Below are positions 41,968 through 48,525 of a stretch of DNA of 48,525 nucleotides, piece by piece. The notes under the pieces are model-generated. The model was given only the letters and a program-made list of their open reading frames with translations, was not told where the DNA came from and searched no databases. Position numbers and translations under genes: made by a program. Origin of the DNA: an uncultured Clostridia bacterium (GTDB lineage: Bacteria; Bacillota; Clostridia; Oscillospirales; Acutalibacteraceae); the NCBI GenBank assembly GCA_944380875.1, contig CALWJA010000007.1, positions 1-48,525 of the forward strand, in the 5' to 3' direction. Within the stretch, counting starts at the first letter, position 1. Every line of letters begins with the position of its first letter.

Positions 41968-42876
41968 TCATACCGTATTATTGTTTTCCCCAAAGCCCCG
42001 GCCTTCACGCCCGTTTGATTCTTCCCTTTCAGGGGGTCTTATGGGCATAATGCATTTTTTGACCATCAAACCTTCGTATTTCAACTTAAACTGCACCCTG
42101 CCATAAAAACTTCTACGGCAGTTTTTACAGAGAAAAACAGCCCGATAGCTCTTGTTTTTTAATTGCCATTCGCTGATACGATGAGCCCTCCGGCCGCAAA
42201 CATCGCAGTTAAATACCATATCACCCGGTTGGATCAGAGGATTATTCAAATCGCACAGGATGACTGTTTTAAACGTCATCCTATGATAAAACTCATCGTC
42301 CGCAGTCTGTATAAAGGCCCGCAGTTTTTCCGGATTATATAACCGCTGTAAACAGCGAAGAGATAACAGGCTATCTCCCAAGGCTCTGTGATGATCGAAT
42401 CCATCCCCATCAATACCTAAAATCTCCGCCGCTGTAGTTAATCCCATCTGTTTTCCAGGATCATAGGAAAGCTCGCTCTGGCAATACGCCTGCAAATCTA
42501 TATAGCGGCTCAAAAAAGGAATCCTCTGGCTGCCGCAGAAATAACGGCAGTTCTCAATAAGGGTCAGAATATCCGAAGTGCCCCAAGTCAACAAAACAGC
42601 GGAACCAACCCATTTGCGGAAACGGCTGGTTACCTGCATAAACTGCAGGCCTCCTTCCAATTCCTCATTTGTAATGCTTGTGAGCGTACGAATCTTGCCG
42701 CTGATTTTCTTTCCCACCTGAGGGCGCACAAGAGCCTCATACGTATCGATAATATTCAATTCTCCATCAACTTTTACAGCGCCGAATTCAATGATTTCGT
42801 TGATGAAACCCTTGATCCGGCGGCTATAAGTACCGTTCCATTCTAAATCCAATATGACGTATTCGGCTGAAGCCAT
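41968..42876 (-). CDS. DEDDh 3'-5' exonuclease with C-terminal zinc ribbon
   Basis: 302-residue RNase T/DnaQ-type exonuclease. Residues 1-180 hold the DEDDh site: D10 and E12 in ILDLEWNGT, D103 in TSDILTL, and H163 and D168 in DHHRALGDSL. This resembles the KapD/inhibitor-like exonucleases of Firmicutes. Residues 220-260 add a Cys4 ribbon with C224, C227, C250 and C253 (CDVC...CKNC), an accessory domain I do not see in classic DnaQ. The tail is Arg/Asn-rich. It follows typA by 26 bp in the same operon, with AGGAG upstream. Substrate (RNA or DNA) cannot be inferred. Confidence 0.88.
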   Translation of the reverse strand: MASAEYVILDLEWNGTYSRRIKGFINEIIEFGAVKVDGELNIIDTYEALVRPQVGKKISGKIRTLTSITNEELEGGLQFMQVTSRFRKWVGSAVLLTWGTSDILTLIENCRYFCGSQRIPFLSRYIDLQAYCQSELSYDPGKQMGLTTAAEILGIDGDGFDHHRALGDSLLSLRCLQRLYNPEKLRAFIQTADDEFYHRMTFKTVILCDLNNPLIQPGDMVFNCDVCGRRAHRISEWQLKNKSYRAVFLCKNCRRSFYGRVQFKLKYEGLMVKKCIMPIRPPEREESNGREGRGFGENNNTV

Positions 42877-42902
42877 GATATTCTATCTCCTATGGGGACG
42901 TT

Positions 42903-44723
42903 TTATTTCTTTTTGCTGGCCTGTTTCATACGCAGTTCTTTGGAAAGAATCATTTTGCGCATGCGGATACTCTTAGGTGTAACCTCTACCAGCTCATCGT
43001 TTTTAATAAACTCCAAAGACTGCTCCAGGCTGAGAATTGTGGGCGGTGTCAGTTTCAAAGCCTCATCGGAACCGGACGCACGGGTATTGGTAACGTGCTT
43101 TTTCTTGCAGACATTGACGGTTATATCTTCCGCTTTAGGGCTGACACCCACAATCATACCTTCGTATACTTCCACCCCAGGCCCAAGGAACAGACGGCCG
43201 CGATCCTGGGCATACCACAGGCCATAACCGGTAGTTTCACCGGTCTCATGGGCCACCAGGCTCCCCTGCGCACGCTCTTGGATATCGCCTTTATAGGGTT
43301 CATAGCAGTCGAAGACATTGTTCATAATGCCGTTTCCGTTTGTATCCGTGAGGAATTCCTGACGGTATCCCATAAGTCCTCTGGCTGGAATTTTAAATTC
43401 CAGGTGGGTAACGCCCGTATCCCGGGAACCCATATTTTGCAGCTCAGCCTTCCGGCTTCCCAATTTTTCCATAACGGCGCCCACATAGTTATCCGGAACT
43501 TCGATCATCAAAAGCTCAATAGGTTCATACTTTTTGCCGTCTATTTCCTTATAAATAACTTGGGGGCTGGAAACCTGGAATTCATAGTTTTGCCTGCGCA
43601 TCTGTTCAATAAGAATGGAAAGATGCAGCTCACCGCGGCCGGAAACCTTAAATGTATCAGGAGAATCTGTTTCTTCTACCCGCATGGCCACGTTGGTTTC
43701 CACTTCTTTAAACAGACGATCCCGAAGATTCCGGCTGGTTACAAACTTGCCCTCACGGCCGGCAAAGGGGCTGTTATTTACCATAAACATCATCGAAACC
43801 GTAGGCTCATCAATTTTTACAAAAGGCAGAGGTTCTACGCAAGAAGGATCGCAGGCGGTTTCGCCGATATTCAAATCCGTAAAACCGGATACCGCAACAA
43901 TATCGCCCAGTTTAGCATCCTCTACCTCACGGCGGCGAAGGCCTTCAAACTGGTATAACTTAGCGATCTTTACATTTTTAGTGGAACCATCTCTGCAGCA
44001 AAGAACCATATTCTGCCCGTCTTTTACATGCCCGCGCTCTACACGGCCGATGCCGATACGGCCCACATAATCATCATAATCAATGTTGGAAAACAGGATC
44101 TGAGCAGGCCCTTCCATATCTCCTTTCGGAGCGGGAACCTGACTGATGATCGCATCAAAAAGAGGCTTCATATCCTTACCGGGTACATTAGGATCAAGGC
44201 TTGCATATCCATCTCTGCCGGATGCGTATACAACAGGGAACTCCAGCTGGTCTTCGTCTGCGCCCAATTCGATAAACAGGTCGAGGACTTCATCCACTAC
44301 TTCCAGCGGACGAGCGCCAGGCCTATCGATCTTATTCACAACTACAACAGGCCGTTTTCCCAACCCCAACGCTTTCTTTAATACAAAACGGGTCTGAGGC
44401 ATGCAGCCTTCAAAAGCGTCTACCAGAAGAAGAACGCCGTCCACCATCATAAGGATCCGTTCCACCTCACCGCCGAAATCCGCATGGCCGGGAGTATCCA
44501 CAATATTGATCTTCGTTCCGTTATACATAACAGCGGTATTCTTGGAAAGGATTGTGATTCCCCGTTCCCGTTCCAGGTCGTTGCTGTCCATTACCCGCTC
44601 TGCTACTGCTTCGTTAGCGCGGAAGATACCGCTTTGCCGCAAAAGCTGATCCACAAGGGTGGTTTTACCATGGTCAACGTGGGCAATAATGGCAATATTT
44701 CGTAAATCTTCTCTGATATCCAT
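42903..44723 (-). CDS. typA: Ribosome-associated GTPase TypA/BipA
   Basis: Translational GTPase that aids 50S assembly and cold or stress adaptation. The 606-residue protein shows G1 [16 protein letters not shown] near residue 11, G2/G3 [12 protein letters not shown] and [13 protein letters not shown], the G4 NKID motif ([13 protein letters not shown]) and the TypA-specific C-terminal domain ([13 protein letters not shown]-type [27 protein letters not shown]). It ends in the basic TypA tail [21 protein letters not shown] precedes the ATG. It is cotranscribed with the exonuclease. Confidence 0.97.
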   Translation of the reverse strand: MDIREDLRNIAIIAHVDHGKTTLVDQLLRQSGIFRANEAVAERVMDSNDLERERGITILSKNTAVMYNGTKINIVDTPGHADFGGEVERILMMVDGVLLLVDAFEGCMPQTRFVLKKALGLGKRPVVVVNKIDRPGARPLEVVDEVLDLFIELGADEDQLEFPVVYASGRDGYASLDPNVPGKDMKPLFDAIISQVPAPKGDMEGPAQILFSNIDYDDYVGRIGIGRVERGHVKDGQNMVLCCRDGSTKNVKIAKLYQFEGLRRREVEDAKLGDIVAVSGFTDLNIGETACDPSCVEPLPFVKIDEPTVSMMFMVNNSPFAGREGKFVTSRNLRDRLFKEVETNVAMRVEETDSPDTFKVSGRGELHLSILIEQMRRQNYEFQVSSPQVIYKEIDGKKYEPIELLMIEVPDNYVGAVMEKLGSRKAELQNMGSRDTGVTHLEFKIPARGLMGYRQEFLTDTNGNGIMNNVFDCYEPYKGDIQERAQGSLVAHETGETTGYGLWYAQDRGRLFLGPGVEVYEGMIVGVSPKAEDITVNVCKKKHVTNTRASGSDEALKLTPPTILSLEQSLEFIKNDELVEVTPKSIRMRKMILSKELRMKQASKKK

Positions 44724-45086
44724 TCTAAAAACCTCTTTTTAACATCTAATTATGAAATACACAAAACATAATTATTATACCACAGCAGAAAAGAGAAAAA
44801 AACAGCCCCAGCAAGATTCAATTTAAAAATATAAGGCTTCTTCCTGCAAAAACTCTGTTCATCCTGTCGAAAAACAACCTGTCTTTTTATGCTTTTTTGC
44901 GATAGCGAAAAATTCACGGTGGTATTTGTACTTACTAAATGGGTTTTCATCCTTGTCATCCCTAAATTCTAATATATTTATTTTTCATGGCAGAACTTTA
45001 TGTTTTTCTTGCCCTAGTATAATAAAGGACGTGTGTTTACATGTTTACCATTCATTAAGTTATAAGAGGTATAAGGAGATTCCAAA
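44724..45086. other. Divergent intergenic region typA / MATE
   Basis: 363 bp without a gene. It holds the typA extended -10 (44774-44782) and the MATE region with a TATAAT at 45018-45023 but no good -35. The middle (44790-45000) is AT-rich and I see no operator or riboswitch I can name. Confidence 0.5.
44774..44782 (-). promoter_or_regulatory. Extended -10 promoter for typA
   Basis: Minus-strand TGGTATAAT about 50 bp before the ATG; -35 contacts are weak, so the TG dinucleotide probably carries the promoter. Confidence 0.5.
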
Positions 45087-46436
45087 ATGAATATTCGTCT
45101 GACCGACGGTAAAATCGCAAAACCACTCCTGCTTTTCAGTATGCCTATGATAGCAGGCAATCTTCTTCAACAATTATACAATGTGGCCGATACATTTATT
45201 GTAGGGCAGACAATTGGCGCCACTGCTCTTTCTGCGGTAGGCTCCTCCTATTCCTTGATGGTTTTGCTTACATCCATCATTCTTGGCCTCTGTATGGGCA
45301 GCGGTGTTGTTTTTTCCCAATTCTACGGGGCTGGCCGTCTGGAAGAATTGCGGACCAGTATCTTCAATGCTTTTTTCATGATTTTTCTTGTTTCTGCCGT
45401 AATCAATACAGCTGCTTTTCTTCTGCTGGAAAACTGCATCATCTGGCTGCAAATTCCAAAGGAAGCCGTAGCATTCACAAGGGAATATTTGCAAATTATT
45501 TTTATAGGGATAATGGCAACCTGCGTCTATAATTTTTTTGCGGCTATTCTGCGAAGCATCGGAAACACCACCATTCCCCTTCTTTTTCTGGCAGTATCCG
45601 CTATAACCAATATTATTCTGGATCTTGTCTTTATTGTCTGGTTTCATATGGGTGTATCGGGCGCCGCCTGGGCTACTGTCATAGCACAGTATCTTTCCTC
45701 TATATGTATCGTAGTGTATTTTTTTCAAAAGGCCTCTAATTTATGTCCTCAAAGAAAGCATATGCATTTCCAAAATGAGCTTATGCGCTTAGTACTCTCC
45801 AATTCCGCATTAACAGCCATCCAGCAATCCATTATGAATTTCGGTATCTTACTGGTACAAGGGCTCGTTAACAGTTTTGGTTTCATTGCCAGCGCGGCTT
45901 TCGCTGCGGTGGTTAAAATAGACGCCTTCGCATACATGCCGGCGCAAGATTTCGGAAACGCTTTTTCCACATTTATAGCGCAGAATTACGGCGCTCGAAA
46001 ACCAAAGCGGATAGACAAGGGCATTAAAACCGCCATTCTCCTTTCTTCCCTTTTTTGTGTAGTCTCTTCCCTTTGCGTGTGCTTATTTGCAGAACCTCTT
46101 ATGCTTCTGTTTGTAAAACCGGAAGAAACGCAGATCCTGCAAACCGGTATCCACTATTTATATATTGAAGGTTCCTGCTACATAGGCATCGGTATTCTTT
46201 TCCTGTTATACGGTATATACCGTGGCGTTGGAAAAGCGGGCATGTCAATTATTTTGACCATACTTTCTTTGGGAACCCGTGTTGCCTTAGCCTATGCCCT
46301 TTCTCCTTTTCCTTCTATTGGATTAACAGGTATATGGGTAGCTGTCCCAATCGGATGGTTTCTTGCGGATCTTACAGGCATTCTTCATTATTGCCTACGG
46401 GAACGCCGTCGCATTTTTTTGAATGCCGAGTCTTAA
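45087..46436 (+). CDS. MATE-family multidrug/toxin exporter
   Basis: 449-residue inner-membrane exporter of the MATE superfamily with about 12 membrane segments in two bundles. It begins MNIRLTDGKIAKPLLLFSMP, with a typical N-terminal QQLYNVADTFIVGQTIG segment and the second repeat IASAAFAAVVKIDAFAYMPAQDFGNAFSTF (in part). Drug or metabolite extrusion driven by Na+ or H+ is inferred from the family; the substrate is unknown. AAGGAG lies 8 nt before the ATG. It is monocistronic, convergent with ade, with a terminator after it. Confidence 0.93.
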   Translation: MNIRLTDGKIAKPLLLFSMPMIAGNLLQQLYNVADTFIVGQTIGATALSAVGSSYSLMVLLTSIILGLCMGSGVVFSQFYGAGRLEELRTSIFNAFFMIFLVSAVINTAAFLLLENCIIWLQIPKEAVAFTREYLQIIFIGIMATCVYNFFAAILRSIGNTTIPLLFLAVSAITNIILDLVFIVWFHMGVSGAAWATVIAQYLSSICIVVYFFQKASNLCPQRKHMHFQNELMRLVLSNSALTAIQQSIMNFGILLVQGLVNSFGFIASAAFAAVVKIDAFAYMPAQDFGNAFSTFIAQNYGARKPKRIDKGIKTAILLSSLFCVVSSLCVCLFAEPLMLLFVKPEETQILQTGIHYLYIEGSCYIGIGILFLLYGIYRGVGKAGMSIILTILSLGTRVALAYALSPFPSIGLTGIWVAVPIGWFLADLTGILHYCLRERRRIFLNAES

Positions 46437-46483
46437 ATTATTAAAAAGATATAATTTAAAATCATCTATATTTTTTCTGTTGA

Positions 46484-46514
46484 AAAAATGCGGAGGGCAC
46501 CCCCTCCGCATTCT
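46484..46514 (-). terminator. Intrinsic terminator between MATE and ade
   Basis: ATGCGGAGGG/CCCTCCGCAT stem (46488-46512), A-run on the plus strand before it and T-run on the minus strand after it; best oriented for ade but close to the MATE stop as well. Confidence 0.88.
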
Positions 46515-46554
46515 AAAGGTATTAATACGTTTGCTTGCTGTGCATTTCCCATTT

Positions 46555-48282
46555 TTACAGATATCTCTGCTCTATAACGTCCACAATTCCACGAGTTGTG
46601 ATTCGCACTTGCGGAATAACAGGAAGAGCCATAAAAGATAGAGTCATAAAAGGATCAATCCCCTCTTTCACGCCCAATCTGTATGCCGCTTTTTTAGCAT
46701 TTTCCAGCTTTTCATTGACCTCAAGTAAGGGGCGTCCACTCATCAGCCCCCCTATTTCCAGACTCAATTCTCCTTCTATTTTGCCGCCGCAAACTACAAC
46801 TATTCCGCCTTTGTTTTCTGCCACCCTGTTTACTGCTAATGCCAGATCCTCATCGTTTTCTCCTACCGCTATAATGTTGTGGCTGTCATGGGATACTGAA
46901 GTTGCAACAGCACCTTTGCGCAGCCCATACCCCTGCAAATATCCCAAACCAATATGGCCGGTATTTTTATGCCGTTCTACTACGGCTATTTTTAGAATAT
47001 CTGTATCCAAATCTACCTTTTGAGCAATTCCCTTGTATTCCGTGACAATTTCTCCCGGAAGCATGCCTATGACGCCGGCATCTCCCGTTATAAAATCCTC
47101 AGGACTGAGTTTGGGAAGATGGAATGTGTTCTCCGCCGCCGTCTTCAAGGCTTCATCCATGCAAGGCACGGTGATTTCCGTCTGTTTATTTTCTGCCCAA
47201 ACCCGTACTCCGTTTTTGTATACCTCTAAAACATGAAAGGTTTGTAAGTCTTCTAGAACCGTAAGATCCGCCACATATCCCGGCGCAATAGCGCCCCGGT
47301 TATCCAGATGGAAATACTGGGCCGGATGAAGGGTAGCCGCCTGTATGGCGCGTATAGGATCGACGCCAAAGGATACCGCCTGCCGGCAAATATAATCCAT
47401 GTGTCCTTTTTGAAGCAAATCATTTGGATGCTTATCATCTGTACAAAATATGCATCGGGTATAACAGGAATCCAGAAGAAGAGGATATAACGCTTCCAAA
47501 TTTCGGGCCGCAGTTCCTTCCCGAATCATAATATATTGGCCCCGCCGGAGTTTTTCCTTAGCTTCCTCCAAATATGAGCACTCATGGTCAGAATGGATTC
47601 CTGCTTCTATATAGGCATTCAGATTCTTCCCTTGTAGGCCAGGAGCATGACCGTCTATTCTTTTTTTCAATGTCTTTGCGGACTCTAGTTTCAGCAAAAC
47701 CTCCGGATCGCTGTTCAGCACACCCGGATAATTCATCATTTCAGCCAACCCCAAAACCCTTTGCTTTTGCATATATGTCTCCGTATCGTCGTGGTCAAGG
47801 GCGGCACCGGCTTCATCCAGCGAAGAAGCTGGAACACAGGAAGGCACCGTAAAAAATACATCCAAAGGCAACCCTTCCGTTGCCTGCAGCATATACTCAA
47901 TTCCTTGTGTTCCCATAACATTTGCAATCTCATGGGGATCTGCAATCACCGCTGTGGTTCCGTGTGAAAGCACAATACGAGCAAATTCCGCAGGTGTTAC
48001 CAGGCTGGATTCCAGATGGATATGGGCGTCCATAAAACCAGGACACACAAGCTTTCCATCCATTTCAATTTGCTGCTTTCCGGTGTACGTCCCAATTCCT
48101 ACAATTTCGCCTTCGCTTATGGCAATATCTCCCTGAAGGATCTCATTAGAAAACACATTTACATAGTTGGCATTTTTTAAAACCAAGTCAGCAGGTATTT
48201 TTCCAGCCGCCGCATGAATTCGCTTAGTCTGTTTATTGAGAAATCCTTTCAAATTTTGCTCTTTTATTTTCCAATTCAACAT
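46555..48282 (-). CDS. ade: Adenine deaminase
   Basis: Amidohydrolase converting adenine to hypoxanthine for purine salvage, 575 residues. It has a TIM-barrel metal site with GFMDAHIHLESSLVTP near 92 and the Asp/His-rich ADPHEIANVMG, followed by AGIHSDHEC, then FCTDDKHPNDLL, and the C-terminal Ade-specific domain (VSHDSHNIIAVGENDEDLALAVN, given in part). The ATG at 48282 has GGAGGAG 8 nt upstream; the frame extends to 48303. It is monocistronic. I found no purine riboswitch in its 5' region. Confidence 0.95.
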   Translation of the reverse strand: MLNWKIKEQNLKGFLNKQTKRIHAAAGKIPADLVLKNANYVNVFSNEILQGDIAISEGEIVGIGTYTGKQQIEMDGKLVCPGFMDAHIHLESSLVTPAEFARIVLSHGTTAVIADPHEIANVMGTQGIEYMLQATEGLPLDVFFTVPSCVPASSLDEAGAALDHDDTETYMQKQRVLGLAEMMNYPGVLNSDPEVLLKLESAKTLKKRIDGHAPGLQGKNLNAYIEAGIHSDHECSYLEEAKEKLRRGQYIMIREGTAARNLEALYPLLLDSCYTRCIFCTDDKHPNDLLQKGHMDYICRQAVSFGVDPIRAIQAATLHPAQYFHLDNRGAIAPGYVADLTVLEDLQTFHVLEVYKNGVRVWAENKQTEITVPCMDEALKTAAENTFHLPKLSPEDFITGDAGVIGMLPGEIVTEYKGIAQKVDLDTDILKIAVVERHKNTGHIGLGYLQGYGLRKGAVATSVSHDSHNIIAVGENDEDLALAVNRVAENKGGIVVVCGGKIEGELSLEIGGLMSGRPLLEVNEKLENAKKAAYRLGVKEGIDPFMTLSFMALPVIPQVRITTRGIVDVIEQRYL

Positions 48283-48319
48283 TATGATTTCTCCTCCCCA
48301 CATCGCCTTCTATATTTTT

Positions 48320-48349
48320 ATCATAACATAGACTGCATTACATATTCAA
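48320..48349 (-). promoter_or_regulatory. Promoter for ade
   Basis: TTGAAT (48349-48344), 18-bp spacer, TATGAT (48325-48320) on the minus strand, about 35 bp before the ATG. Confidence 0.55.
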
Positions 48350-48525
48350 CTATAAAAGCTTTCCATTCTTGACATTTCTGTATAACCATTACTACGTGAA
48401 ACGTTTTATCTTTCATGGCTTTCCCTATTGAAAAGTCAATACCCTTGTGCTATACTAGGTTTGGTGTCAAATGGATTGTTTTTGGTGATTTTGGCACTAT
48501 ATTATGAAATCAGGTTGCCTGGAAG
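48350..48525. other. Window-edge intergenic sequence
   Basis: No gene is visible. Plus-strand TTGTTT with TATTAT 18 bp away near 48477-48506 could be a promoter for a gene beyond the window. Confidence 0.3.

Noticed and set aside
48283-48525. Purine riboswitch upstream of ade
   Set aside because: The leader is only about 35 nt from the best promoter and contains no aptamer core.

Overview
The window is one chromosomal segment of a low-to-mid-GC, endospore-forming anaerobe of the class Clostridia. The evidence is a pro-sigma-E/SpoIIGA pair, CotF-type coat proteins, a T-box leader, Gram-positive Shine-Dalgarno sites (AGGAGG) before almost every gene, HemZ and activase-type radical SAM enzymes, and IreB. 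The mix of galacturonate genes, a PurO-type IMP cyclohydrolase and many short Zn-ribbon proteins suggests a gut lineage such as Oscillospirales; that placement is inference. I see no phage, IS element, CRISPR array, tRNA or rRNA. It reads as ordinary core genome in about 20 transcription units, mostly on the minus strand.

Layout. 1-5.8 kb (minus): ymfF-ymfH-lgt-folD-dxs, with dxs cut by the window edge. 6.2-8.3 kb (plus): a carboxylesterase-like hydrolase overlapping cca. 8.4-10.6 kb (minus): the sporulation block, with two small coat proteins, then spoIIGA-sigE behind a promoter with a long spacer. 10.6-14.2 kb (minus): a lone MazF-family toxin, then an operon of a membrane protein, acpS, the NAD(P)HX repair enzyme and a lipoprotein. 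14.3-19.1 kb: malQ (minus) divergent from the hexuronate operon uxaBA (plus). 19.1-23.7 kb (plus): a phenylalanine T-box controlling pheST, then ireB and an unknown 95-residue protein. 23.8-29.5 kb (minus): the purine operon purE-M-N-O-H-D. 29.5-31.7 kb (minus): SPFH/NfeD membrane pair and a Zn-ribbon protein. 31.7-41.1 kb (minus): nucleoside kinase, hemZ, a metallo-beta-lactamase hydrolase, relA/spoT, recJ, a radical SAM protein and pgeF. 41.3-44.7 kb (minus): a SHOCT protein, a 3'-5' exonuclease and typA. 45.1-48.3 kb: a MATE exporter (plus) convergent with adenine deaminase (minus).

Functional links. SpoIIGA processes the sigma factor encoded just downstream of it. The pur operon makes IMP with a split AICAR transformylase/IMP cyclohydrolase, and adenine deaminase feeds salvage. 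uxaB and uxaA are consecutive steps of galacturonate breakdown. RelA/SpoT, TypA, IreB and the MazF toxin are stress or translation regulators.

I did not find a convincing new multi-gene system. The observations most worth checking are the 21-bp-spacer sporulation promoter overlapping the coat-gene terminator, the pur leader with a terminator-like hairpin before purE, a possible structured RNA between nfeD and a Zn-ribbon gene, the antitoxin-less mazF with MazF-type target sites at its stop codon, and the unknown gene after ireB. Start codons were chosen by Shine-Dalgarno spacing and several differ from the longest open frame.
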